This document shows, one piece after another, positions 8,966-17,331 of a stretch of 64,000 nucleotides of DNA. The stretch is from Streptomyces xantholiticus (GTDB lineage Bacteria; Actinomycetota; Actinomycetes; Streptomycetales; Streptomycetaceae). The notes beneath the pieces are model-generated. The model made no database searches. It saw only the letters and a list, made by a program, of their open reading frames with translations, and was not told the DNA's origin. A program made the position numbers and the translations under genes. The DNA lies in NCBI RefSeq assembly GCF_014651015.1, contig NZ_BMWB01000017.1, positions 102,838 through 166,837 on the forward strand, in the 5' to 3' direction. The first letter of the stretch is position 1. Each line of letters begins with the position of its first letter.

Positions 8966-11280
8966 CACATCGCTCCTTCCGCCACCGCGTCCCACATCAG
9001 ACGGGCGGCGTCCTTGTCCAGGGGGTCGTCCTCGTCCTTGACCAGCCGGGCCAGCAGGTGCCGCACCCGGTCGCGGTCCCTGCGCTCCTCGGTGATCAGC
9101 GGGAGGAAGCCGCACACCAGGTCCAGTTGGGTGGGGTCGTCGGCGCACTGGCGCAGTACGCGCCCGAAGGCGTCGAGCGCCACCTCGCCCGACCTGGCGG
9201 TTTCGAGGGTGAGGCGCACCAGGTCGGCGAGCCTGCGCACCAGCGGGCGGTGGGTCGCGAGCAGCGCCACCAAGAGCGGACGCCTGGCGTGCGCCTCGAG
9301 TTCGTCGGTCTCCTGGAGGCCCCACAGATAGGTGGTGCGTGTGGTGAGCGTGCCGAGCATGCTCAGCAGCACCAGGTCGGCCAGCTCCCGCCGTCCGCCG
9401 CGCAGCCAGTCGCCGAGGCGGGCCACGACCGTCGCCGGTTCCGCCCCGGCCAGCAGGCGGGTCACACTGAACGCCGCATTGGACAGTGCCGTCACATCAC
9501 CGGAGCGGACGGCCTTGGCCAGCGCGTCGAGCGAGGCCCGGACGGAGCCGGCCGCCATGCCGTAGCCGTGGGTCAGCAGGGCCGTCGTCACCAGGGCGTC
9601 GTCGTCGGCCTGGGCCCACTCCTTCAGCAGTGCGCCGACCGCGGGCCGCACCGACGGATCCCGGGACGCCTCCGCGAGCGCGGTGGCGGCGGACATCTGC
9701 TGCACGGGACTGTCCAGCGCCGCCATCGGTCCGATCAGCTCGCCCGCCCCGTGGACCCAGTCCCACGAGCAGAGCACTCCGGCGGCGACGGAGGCACGCA
9801 CCCACACCTGGGGTCGCGGGTCGTCGCACAGTGTGCGCAGCCAGCGCACGACCGGTCCGCGGACGTTGTGGTAGCCGTGCCACACCTCGCGCAGCACGGC
9901 GGTGGCGAGGGCCTCGCCCTGGAAGCGGATGGCGCGTACGGGGATCTGGGCGTCGCCGAGGTCGAGCTCCGCGTCCTCGACCACCGACCGGGCCAGGGCC
10001 GGCCGTTCGTCGGCATGGGTGCCGAACAGCCTTCTCCCGACGGGCTGTTCGGGGTCCAGCGTGACGGACATCTCCCAGGCGAGCTGTTCCGCGGCCTCCG
10101 CCGCCAGGGCGTAGGGCGAGCCGTTGAACACGGCCACGGCGATGCGGAAGGCGGCCGCGTTGAGCGCGGGCGAGGCCTCGGGGATAGTGCCGGGACGGTC
10201 GGCGCCCGCGAACCACGATCGTGCCTGGGCACATACGAAGGTGGCACAGCCGTCGAGGAGTTCGTCCTCGCCGAGCTCGCCGCGCCGGTGGCGGGCGAGC
10301 AGGTCCGCGAGACCGGCCGCCTCCCGGGGACGCAGTTCGTCGAGTCCGAGCGCGCCCTGGACGTCCTCGCGCCGGGCCATTTCGCGGCAGCTGTCGAGCG
10401 CCTCCTGCGGTTCGCCCCGCAGCAGGATGCGCAGATGCCGGTGGAGCACGTCCTCGGTCCTGGGCGGCCGGCAGTGCATGCCGTAACGGCCGCGCAGCAG
10501 TCGGTCGGCCAGGTCCCCGCTCTCGACGAGGACGACGCCGTAGGCCTTGGCGGCCAGCAGCAGCCTGCTGAAGCGGTCCAGATGCAGTTCGGTGAGCCGG
10601 CCCGGACCGCGGGCGGCCTCGCGGCCTTCGGCGCTCGCGCCGCGACCGACGTCGCGGTGCAGCTCGTCGGACGGGAGCTCCAGCAGGTGCCCGTGCTCCT
10701 CCTTGAGCATGTCGCCGGTGAAGGTGTGCACGGCCTGGCTCGGGTCCAGCCGGGTGACCTGGTGGTCGGTCAACTCGGAGAGCAGGGCGAGGGCGGTGGC
10801 CTGGCGACCGCTGCCGCGCTCGCCGCAAAGGACCAGCAGACCGCATTCGCGCAGCCGCGTCCGCATCCTGGCGTACCCGGGCGACTCGCAGTAGACACCG
10901 GCGAGCCGTCGCAGTTCCTCGGCGGGTACCGGCCCGTCGAGTACGGCGGGGCCGCCTCCGGCGCCGAACTGGTTGATGAAGTAGTTGCCGTGGAAGTACT
11001 GGCCGTCGTCTCCGAAGTTGACGACGCGTTCCGCCTGTCGGGGGGCGAAGGTCCGGCGCGCGGCGTGGGCCGTGCCGGCTCCGCCGGTGCCGCCGGCCGA
11101 ACCGATCGGATTGCGGCCCGCCGTCGCGAAGGGGTTGGGTGCCTCCGGCGCGGGCTCCGCGCCCTCCGGTGCGCCGGTGCCGGCGGCGTCCGCATCCGCG
11201 GCGGGCTTGGGGCCGGGCGCGGGCGCGGGTTTCTCCTCCGCCGGGCCGTCGGCCGGCGGGGCCTGGTCCTGGTCGCTCAT
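8965..11280 (-). CDS. Large P-loop-like protein with degenerate Walker A and helical C-terminal half
   Basis: 771 residues. Residues 1-75 are Pro/Ala-rich and disordered. A short motif N-x3-D-x3-F-x2-N-x-F lies at 88-101. A P-loop-like segment GERGSGRQ sits at 153-160, and a Walker B-like strand VVLVESGD at about 249-256. The usual Walker A Lys-Ser/Thr is replaced by Arg-Gln, so ATP hydrolysis is doubtful. Residues ~400-770 are Leu/Ala-rich and helical, with HEAT/ARM-like character. The protein resembles inactive or regulatory NTPases of signalling and conflict systems. Its ATG overlaps the cyclase stop (ATGA). It shares the short N-x3-D motif with the cyclase, suggesting a physical partnership. 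Confidence 0.65.
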   Translation of the reverse strand: MSDQDQAPPADGPAEEKPAPAPGPKPAADADAAGTGAPEGAEPAPEAPNPFATAGRNPIGSAGGTGGAGTAHAARRTFAPRQAERVVNFGDDGQYFHGNYFINQFGAGGGPAVLDGPVPAEELRRLAGVYCESPGYARMRTRLRECGLLVLCGERGSGRQATALALLSELTDHQVTRLDPSQAVHTFTGDMLKEEHGHLLELPSDELHRDVGRGASAEGREAARGPGRLTELHLDRFSRLLLAAKAYGVVLVESGDLADRLLRGRYGMHCRPPRTEDVLHRHLRILLRGEPQEALDSCREMARREDVQGALGLDELRPREAAGLADLLARHRRGELGEDELLDGCATFVCAQARSWFAGADRPGTIPEASPALNAAAFRIAVAVFNGSPYALAAEAAEQLAWEMSVTLDPEQPVGRRLFGTHADERPALARSVVEDAELDLGDAQIPVRAIRFQGEALATAVLREVWHGYHNVRGPVVRWLRTLCDDPRPQVWVRASVAAGVLCSWDWVHGAGELIGPMAALDSPVQQMSAATALAEASRDPSVRPAVGALLKEWAQADDDALVTTALLTHGYGMAAGSVRASLDALAKAVRSGDVTALSNAAFSVTRLLAGAEPATVVARLGDWLRGGRRELADLVLLSMLGTLTTRTTYLWGLQETDELEAHARRPLLVALLATHRPLVRRLADLVRLTLETARSGEVALDAFGRVLRQCADDPTQLDLVCGFLPLITEERRDRDRVRHLLARLVKDEDDPLDKDAARLMWDAVAEGAM

Positions 11281-12083
11281 GCCGCACCGTCCGTGTCGGG
11301 AGCGGCGGCTCCCCGGTCCTTTCGGATGCCGGTCACCTCGCCGTGGAACACGTTGTTCTCGAACGACGCGACATCGCCCCGCGCGTTGATCTGCGTGCCG
11401 ATGCGCGGCGGAGCAGAAGGCGGTGGGCCGTCCCCCCGTACCGGCCCACCGCCGGTCTTGGCACCCGGTGCCACAGCAGCACCGGGCCGGTCGTCGGGCA
11501 GCGGGGGCGCGGGTAACCGCGGGATGTGGAACCAGGCCTGCTCGTCGGTCTCCTTGATCCGGACCCGCGCGCTGCGGTACGTCTCCGGCTCCACGTAACG
11601 GCCGCCTTCCGCCACCACGTTGGTGTAGAGCCAGTCGGAGACGACCAGCAGCAGGTCGGAGCCGGGAGCCAGCTCCATCGTCCGCCTGGCGGTCGGGCTG
11701 TCGCACAGCCGGGCGGCCAGGTCCACGGCCCGGCCCACCAGTCCTCTGCCGTCGTCGAGCACCGGGCCCGCGTTCATCCCGATCCGTAACCGCATGCGGT
11801 GGGCGCTGCCCGCGTTGTGCTCGCGCAGGCTCTGGAACAGGGTGTCGATCCACGTGCCGACCATCAGCGTCGGCGGTACGCCCGGGTCGAGCGCCGCGAG
11901 GATCCCGTCGCCGCGGTCCTCCTGGTGGATACGGTCCACCTCGACGCCGACGGCGGCGTACGCCTCGGCGAACGCCCCGTACATCGCGTCCCGCATGCGC
12001 CTCTTCGCCTCGAGGCCCATGGACCCGGAGCCGCAGACGTCCCCGAAGACCACCAGCCTGTTCACGGCTGCCGCACTGCTCAC
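11277..12083 (-). CDS. Class III nucleotide-cyclase-like protein
   Basis: 268 residues from a GTG with AGGGGG seven bases upstream. The cyclase homology domain covers about 8-190. The first metal-binding Asp is D15 in VVFGDVCGSG, and the second is D59 in EDRGDGILAAL. The transition-state region reads VDLAARL at 120-126, with Asp in place of the usual Asn but R125 kept. So both metal ligands are present while one catalytic residue is changed. Pycsar PycC enzymes belong to this fold, and a PycTM-type protein lies in the same operon, which suggests a Pycsar-like second-messenger source. A Pro-rich linker (190-228) leads to a C-terminal N-x3-D-x3-F-x2-N-x-F motif (233-246) shared with the next gene. 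The nucleotide specificity cannot be read from the sequence. Confidence 0.75.
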   Translation of the reverse strand: MSSAAAVNRLVVFGDVCGSGSMGLEAKRRMRDAMYGAFAEAYAAVGVEVDRIHQEDRGDGILAALDPGVPPTLMVGTWIDTLFQSLREHNAGSAHRMRLRIGMNAGPVLDDGRGLVGRAVDLAARLCDSPTARRTMELAPGSDLLLVVSDWLYTNVVAEGGRYVEPETYRSARVRIKETDEQAWFHIPRLPAPPLPDDRPGAAVAPGAKTGGGPVRGDGPPPSAPPRIGTQINARGDVASFENNVFHGEVTGIRKDRGAAAPDTDGAA

Positions 12084-12154
12084 TGGGACCCCCTGGTTGC
12101 TGTCGTCTGACGGAAGCAAGACTGGATGCGTTCTGCGGCGGGCGATGTAGCCGT

Positions 12155-12883
12155 TTACACAAGTGGCGGCTTTTTCTTCGCCGTCGCGCGGTTCGGCGGT
12201 TGTTCGCGGCCCTCGGCGAGCAGCCGCAGCAGTTCCATGTCGGTGACGATCAGACGACGGTGCGCGGTGCGCACCACGCCCTGTTCGCGCAGCAGGCGCA
12301 GCACCTTGGCCACCGCCTCCCGGGTCGCGCCTATCGCCGCCGCGAGATCGTGCTGCGGCAGAGGCAGGTCGATGACGGTTCCTTCGTCGCAGGGGCGGCC
12401 CACCCGGCGGCCGAGCTCGACCAGGCGCGCGGCGAGCCGCTGCAACACCGAACCGGAGGCCAGCGAACGGCGTTCGCCGTCCGAGCTGCGCAGCCGGGCG
12501 CTGAGCTGGCGCATGATCAGAGCCGTGGCATGGGGCCGGGCGGCGAGAAAACTGCGGAAACGCTCGCCGGACACCGCGACGGTGCGCACCTCGCCGAGAG
12601 CGGTGACCGTTGCGCTGCGCGGGCCGCGGTCGACGGCCGCGAGGTCGCCGACGATCTCGCCGGTACCCCGCAGGGCGAGGATGAGACGTCCGCCGCGATC
12701 GGTGTCGACGGAGACCACGGCCCATCCGGAGAGCAGCAGCAGCACGAAGGTGCTGGTGTCGCGCTCCTGGATCATGACCGAACCGGACGGGTAGACGCGC
12801 GTCCCGCCGAGAGCCGTGAGCGTGGCGCGGTCCTGCGGAGTGAGGGCGTCGAGAAACGAGCGGCCCCCTCCGAACAGACTCAT
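12155..12883 (-). CDS. Crp/Fnr-family cyclic-nucleotide-binding transcriptional regulator
   Basis: 242 residues. The N-terminal cyclic-nucleotide-binding beta-roll (about 10-120) retains a phosphate-binding-cassette-like stretch, with GE (GEIVGDLA) followed by PRSATV. A dimerisation helix and a C-terminal Crp-type winged helix (QHDLAAAIGATREAVAKVL) follow. The chosen ATG has GGAG six bases upstream; an in-frame start at 13018 is possible but adds a basic, low-quality extension. The gene precedes the cyclase gene by 71 bp in the same direction, so it is probably the first gene of the operon and may sense the nucleotide the operon makes. Confidence 0.85.
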   Translation of the reverse strand: MSLFGGGRSFLDALTPQDRATLTALGGTRVYPSGSVMIQERDTSTFVLLLLSGWAVVSVDTDRGGRLILALRGTGEIVGDLAAVDRGPRSATVTALGEVRTVAVSGERFRSFLAARPHATALIMRQLSARLRSSDGERRSLASGSVLQRLAARLVELGRRVGRPCDEGTVIDLPLPQHDLAAAIGATREAVAKVLRLLREQGVVRTAHRRLIVTDMELLRLLAEGREQPPNRATAKKKPPLV

Positions 12884-13177
12884 CGCTCCGCCCCCCGCGG
12901 TGGCTGTACTGGCCCTTCGGGGGACCACGTTCCTTAGCCGGCGTAACCTGCCGCGCAGCGTCCTCAGGAGGCACTCGGTGCCACAGAGTTCACCTGTCGT
13001 CACACTGCGTCGGGGCAATGACGCTAGGGGCGGGTCACCGGTCGGTCAACCTGACCTGAAAGGGGCTCGGGAGCACAGGGGGCGCACTCTGGCGACGTAC
13101 GGGCGCATGGCCTGCCGCCGTGCCTCAGGGACGAGCGCCCGCTGCGACGCCACGGCAGCACTCGACGACGGGTCCGC
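12884..13177. other. Intergenic region upstream of the Crp-family gene
   Basis: About 290 bp without a convincing gene. It must hold the promoter of the Crp-led operon. A short inverted repeat GGTCA-ACC-TGACC lies at 13044-13056 and could be an operator, but it does not match the GTG-N6-GNCAC Streptomyces Crp consensus. No sigma-factor boxes are clear to me. Confidence 0.4.
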
Positions 13178-13205
13178 GTACCGGGCCGCAGGAGCGGCCC
13201 GGTAC
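13178..13205 (-). terminator. Strong hairpin terminator after hen1-pnkp
   Basis: A perfect 12-bp stem (GTACCGGGCCGC / GCGGCCCGGTAC) with a 4-nt loop starts two bases beyond the pnkp stop codon. It has no U-tract, which is common for Streptomyces terminators. It separates the RNA-repair operon from the Crp-led operon. Confidence 0.8.
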
Positions 13206-13207
13206 GG

Positions 13208-15832
13208 TCACAGCCGGGGGTCGACCGGTTCCGACTCGAGAGCGAGCACGGCGAACACGGCTTCGTGGACGCGCCACAGGGGCTCGCCGTCGGCCAGCCG
13301 GTCCAGCGCCTCGAGCCCGAGGGCGTACTCCCTCAGCGCGAGGGAGCGCTTGTGGTTCAGGAACCTGTTCCTGAGCCGGTCCAGGTTCTGCGGCCGGGTG
13401 TACTCGGGACCGTAGATGATGCGCAGGTACTCGCGGCCGCGGACCTTGATGCCCGGCTGCACGAGCCGGCCCTTCCCGTCCCGTGCGAGAGCCTGCAGAG
13501 GCTTGACGACCATGCCCTCGCCGCCCCGCGCGGTCATCTCCAGCCACCAGTCGACACCGGCCCGCACCGATGCCTCGTCCGCCGTGTCGACGATCAGCCG
13601 CCTGGTGACCTGGAGCAGGCCGGAGGGGTCGTGCTCCACCAGCTTGTCCAGCCACGCCAGTTGCTCGTCGTGGGGCACCGCGGCGAGCGACCGGCCCTGG
13701 ACCGCGAGGATCTGGAAGGGCGCGAGCCGCACCCCGTCGAGCCCGTCGGTGCTCCAGCAGTAGCGCCGGTAGGCGTCCGTGAAAGCGGCCGCGTCGGCGG
13801 TCCGCTCGTGCTGCCGGTCGAGCAGGCCCTCCACGGCGACGCCCCGTGCGACGGCCGCCTCCAGTGCCGCGCCGGCCTTCGGCAGCACGGCACCGGATGC
13901 CGCGCCGACGGCGGCGTACTGCGAGCGCAGCAGTCCGGAGGCCTTGAGGGACCAGGGCATCAGTTCGGCATCGAGCAGCAGCCAGTCCGTGCCGAGTTCG
14001 TCCCACAGGCCTGCGGCGGTGACGGCCGTGCGCAGGCGTTCCAGGATCTCCTCGGTGATCGCGGGGTCGTCGAAGAAGGGCCGCCCGGTACGGGTGTGCA
14101 GCGCACCCGTCGGGCCTCCCGCACGGCCTTCGGCGTGGGAGGTACCCCCGCCAACGCCGAACCTCGCATGCGCCGCCGCTGCGTCGCGGCAGACCAGGGC
14201 GACCGCGCGCGAGCCCATGTGCTTCTCCTCGCACACGACCCTGGCGACGCCGTCGGCGCGGTACTGGGCGAAGGCCTCCGCCGGATGCTCCAGAAAGGAC
14301 CCGTCGGCGGCCTTGCCGGAGCCGTCCTCACGGGAGGTGGCCACGGGTGCCATCGTCGGCGGCAGGTAGGCCAGCAGCCGCGGGTCGACCGCGAAGCGGC
14401 TCATGACCTCGAGCGCGGCTGCCGCGTTCTCCTCGCGCACACCGATGCGGGACATGTGCCGCGTCTCCACGACACGCCGTCCCTGTACGTCGGCGAGGTC
14501 CAGCGGCCGGCCCTCGCGGCCGCCCGGTGCCTCCGTGACCAGCGGCCTGACCGGCTCGTACCAGACCTTCTCGGCCGGTACGTCGACGAGTTCGCGCTCC
14601 GGCCAGCGCAGCGCGGTCATCTTCCCGCCGAACACGGCACCGGTGTCCAGGCAGATCGTGTTGTTGATCCACGAGGTGTCGGGGACGGGGGTGTGGCCGT
14701 AGACCACGGCGGCGCGGCCACGGTAGTCCTCCGCCCACGGGTAGCGGACGGGCAGGCCGAACTCGTCGGTCTCCCCGGTGGTCTCCCCGTACAGCGCGTG
14801 CGAGCGGACCCGGCCGGAGGTGCGGCCGTGGTACTTCTCGGGCAGACCGGCGTGGCAGACGACCAGCTTGCCCTCGTCGAGGACGTAGTGGCTGACGAGT
14901 TTGTCGATGAACTCCCGTACCTGCTCGCGGAAGGCCGGGTCCCTGGCGTCTTCCTTCTCCAGCTGTTCTATCGTCTCTGCGAGGCCGTGGGTGTGCTGGA
15001 CGTTCCGTCCCTTGAGCCAGCGGCCCAGCTTGTTCTCGTGGTTGCCGGGCACGCACAGGGCGTTGCCCGCCGCGACCATGCCCATCACGCGCCGCAGCAC
15101 GCCGGGGCTGTCCGGCCCTCGGTCGACGAGGTCTCCGACGAAGACTGCGGTACGGCCCTCGGGGTGGCCCCCGTCCTCGTAGCCCAGCTTGCCGAGCAGG
15201 GTCTCCAGCTCGGAGCTGCAGCCGTGGATGTCGCCGATGATGTCGAAGGGCCCAGTGAGGTGGCGCAGGTCGTTGTAGCGCCGCTCGAGGACGATCTCCG
15301 CGCTGTCGGCCTCCTCGACGCTGCGCAGAATGTGCACCTTGCGAAAGCCCTCGCGCTCCAGGCCACGCAGTGAGCGGCGCAGTTCACGACGGTGACGGGC
15401 GATGACATGGCGCGGCATGTCGGCGCGGTCGGCGCGGGTGGCGTTGCGCGCGGCGCAGACCTCCTCCGGGACGTCGAGCACGATCGCGATCGGCAGTACG
15501 TCGTGCTCCCGGGCGAGGCGCACCAGCTGCCGTCGGCTCTCCTGCTGCACATTGGTCGCGTCGACCACGGTGAGCCGCCCGGCCGCGAGCCGCTTGCCCA
15601 CGATGTAGTGCAGGACGTCGAACGCGTCGCCGCTGGCGCTCTGGTCGTTCTCGTCGTCCGCGACGAGTCCGCGGCAGAAGTCGGAGGAGACCACCTCGGT
15701 CGGCTTGAAGTGCCTGCGGGCAAAGGTGGACTTGCCGGAGCCGGTGGCGCCGACGAGGACGACCAGGGACAGGTCGGTCACGGGAAGCCGGCGGCCCGGG
15801 GTGGTGACCACGGCCTCTTCGGTACTGGTCAT
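13208..15832 (-). CDS. pnkp: Polynucleotide kinase-phosphatase-ligase Pnkp (bacterial RNA repair)
   Basis: 874 residues with three modules. The N-terminal 5'-OH kinase has the P-loop GATGSGKST (28-36). A calcineurin-type 2',3'-phosphatase follows, with GDIHG, GDLVDRG and GNHE motifs in the 190-300 range. The C-terminal ligase/adenylyltransferase carries the nucleotidyl-lysine motif KHMGSR. Length and order match Clostridium thermocellum Pnkp. The enzyme heals and seals broken RNA ends, such as tRNAs cut by ribotoxins, and partners with Hen1, which activates the ligase and 2'-O-methylates the 3' end. Its ATG overlaps the hen1 stop (ATGA). Confidence 0.95.
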   Translation of the reverse strand: MTSTEEAVVTTPGRRLPVTDLSLVVLVGATGSGKSTFARRHFKPTEVVSSDFCRGLVADDENDQSASGDAFDVLHYIVGKRLAAGRLTVVDATNVQQESRRQLVRLAREHDVLPIAIVLDVPEEVCAARNATRADRADMPRHVIARHRRELRRSLRGLEREGFRKVHILRSVEEADSAEIVLERRYNDLRHLTGPFDIIGDIHGCSSELETLLGKLGYEDGGHPEGRTAVFVGDLVDRGPDSPGVLRRVMGMVAAGNALCVPGNHENKLGRWLKGRNVQHTHGLAETIEQLEKEDARDPAFREQVREFIDKLVSHYVLDEGKLVVCHAGLPEKYHGRTSGRVRSHALYGETTGETDEFGLPVRYPWAEDYRGRAAVVYGHTPVPDTSWINNTICLDTGAVFGGKMTALRWPERELVDVPAEKVWYEPVRPLVTEAPGGREGRPLDLADVQGRRVVETRHMSRIGVREENAAAALEVMSRFAVDPRLLAYLPPTMAPVATSREDGSGKAADGSFLEHPAEAFAQYRADGVARVVCEEKHMGSRAVALVCRDAAAAHARFGVGGGTSHAEGRAGGPTGALHTRTGRPFFDDPAITEEILERLRTAVTAAGLWDELGTDWLLLDAELMPWSLKASGLLRSQYAAVGAASGAVLPKAGAALEAAVARGVAVEGLLDRQHERTADAAAFTDAYRRYCWSTDGLDGVRLAPFQILAVQGRSLAAVPHDEQLAWLDKLVEHDPSGLLQVTRRLIVDTADEASVRAGVDWWLEMTARGGEGMVVKPLQALARDGKGRLVQPGIKVRGREYLRIIYGPEYTRPQNLDRLRNRFLNHKRSLALREYALGLEALDRLADGEPLWRVHEAVFAVLALESEPVDPRL

Positions 15833-17289
15833 GCGGCCTTCGCCTCCTTCGAGGTCATCTCGAACACTGCCATCTGGGTGGGCGGCCCGACCTCGGGGTC
15901 ATCGGGCCCCACGGGAACGAACCGCACGGTGTAGCCGTGGCGCTCGGCGACGCCTTCGGCCCAGCGGCCGAACTCCTCGCGGGTCCACTCGAAGCGGTGG
16001 TCACCGTGTCGGACATGCCCTGCGGGCAGGGTCTCCCAGCGGACGTTGTACTCGACGTTCGGAGTGGTCACGAGCACGGTGTGGGGGCGGGCGGAGCCGA
16101 ACACCGCGTACTCCAGCGCCGGCAACCGGGGCAGGTCGAGGTGCTCGATCACCTCGCTGAGCACGGCGGCGTCGTAGCCGGTGAGCCGCTTGTCGGTGTA
16201 CGTGAGGGATCCCTGCATCAGCTTCACCCGTGCGGCCTGGCGCTCCCCGAGGCGGTCCAGCTTCAGTCGCCGCGCGGCGATCGTCAGAGCCCTCACGGAC
16301 ACGTCGACGCCGACGATCTCGGTGAACCGGACGTCCTTCAGCAGTGCCTGCACCAACTGGCCCTGGCCGCAGCCGAGGTCGAGCACGCGGCTCGCCCCCG
16401 CGTCGCGCAGGGCCGTCAGAACGGCGTCCCTGCGCTGCTCGGCGAGCGGGACGGGGCGCTCCTCGGTGTCGCTCGTCTCGTCAACGGCGTTGTCCACGTC
16501 CTCGACCTGGAGGTCGTCCGCCTCGGCGAGGCGCACCAGTTCGAGGCGTTCCATGGCCTGGCGGGTCAGCCCCCAGCGGCGGGAGAGGTAGCGGCTGGTG
16601 ATCAGCTTCTGTTCGGGGTGCTCGGCCAGCCAGCCCTCACCGGCCCGCAGCAGCTTGTCGACCTCGTCCGGGGCGACCCAGTAGTGCTTGGCGTCGTCGA
16701 GGACGGGCAGCAGGACATAGAGCTGGCGCAGCGCGTCGGCCAGCCGCAGCTCTCCTTCGAGCACCAGCTGTACGTACCGGGAGTCGCCCCATTCGGGGAA
16801 CTGTGCGTCCAGCGGAACCGGTTCGACCGCCACGGAGCTCCAACCGAGCGGCCCGAAGAGCTTGCCGACCAGTTGCGCGCCGCCACGCGCGGGCAGCGCG
16901 GGCACCTCGATGCGCAGTGGCAGCAGGGCCTCGGCCCGCCCGGGCAGGGCGGCACACACTCCGCGCAGTGCGCTCTTGAACACCGTGCTCAGCGCGACGG
17001 CCAGCAGCGACGACGCCGCGTACGGGCGGTCGTTGACGTACTGCGCGAGCGCCGCGTCGGGGGCGCCGCCGCGGCCCTTGCCCTTGCCGCGCCGCACCAG
17101 CGCCACCGGATCCACCTCCAGCAGCAGCGCGGCAGTGCAACGCTCGGCGGACGCCTCGGGGTAGAAGACGTGTGCCGTGCCGTGCGAGGTGGAGAACGAC
17201 TGCGCCTTGTCGGGATGCTTGTGCAGCAGAAAGCCCAGGTCGGTCGCGGGACGCTCAAGGGTGCCGGTGGTACTGATCGTCAGGAACAC
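15829..17289 (-). CDS. hen1: Hen1: 3'-terminal RNA ribose 2'-O-methyltransferase
   Basis: About 486 residues. The N-terminal half is the Pnkp-ligase-activating domain. The C-terminal half is a SAM-dependent methyltransferase (RVLDLGCGQGQLV) with the metal-binding cluster SEVIEHLD and a downstream TTPNVEYN. Methylation of the repaired 3' ribose makes the junction resistant to re-cleavage by the same ribotoxin. The start is set at GTG 17289 because family members begin FLTISTTG. A GTG at 17319 would add ten residues; neither has a strong ribosome-binding site. The gene follows the homocysteine methyltransferase gene closely and is coupled to pnkp. Confidence 0.93.
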   Translation of the reverse strand: MFLTISTTGTLERPATDLGFLLHKHPDKAQSFSTSHGTAHVFYPEASAERCTAALLLEVDPVALVRRGKGKGRGGAPDAALAQYVNDRPYAASSLLAVALSTVFKSALRGVCAALPGRAEALLPLRIEVPALPARGGAQLVGKLFGPLGWSSVAVEPVPLDAQFPEWGDSRYVQLVLEGELRLADALRQLYVLLPVLDDAKHYWVAPDEVDKLLRAGEGWLAEHPEQKLITSRYLSRRWGLTRQAMERLELVRLAEADDLQVEDVDNAVDETSDTEERPVPLAEQRRDAVLTALRDAGASRVLDLGCGQGQLVQALLKDVRFTEIVGVDVSVRALTIAARRLKLDRLGERQAARVKLMQGSLTYTDKRLTGYDAAVLSEVIEHLDLPRLPALEYAVFGSARPHTVLVTTPNVEYNVRWETLPAGHVRHGDHRFEWTREEFGRWAEGVAERHGYTVRFVPVGPDDPEVGPPTQMAVFEMTSKEAKAA

Positions 17290-17331
17290 GCGTTTGAGTA
17301 TCGTCTGCTCCGGCCCCACCGACCAGGGGTT

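Noticed and set aside
13044..13056. GGTCA-ACC-TGACC inverted repeat as a Crp operator
   Set aside because: It does not fit GTG-N6-GNCAC and is 160 bp from the gene; kept only as a remark on the intergenic region.
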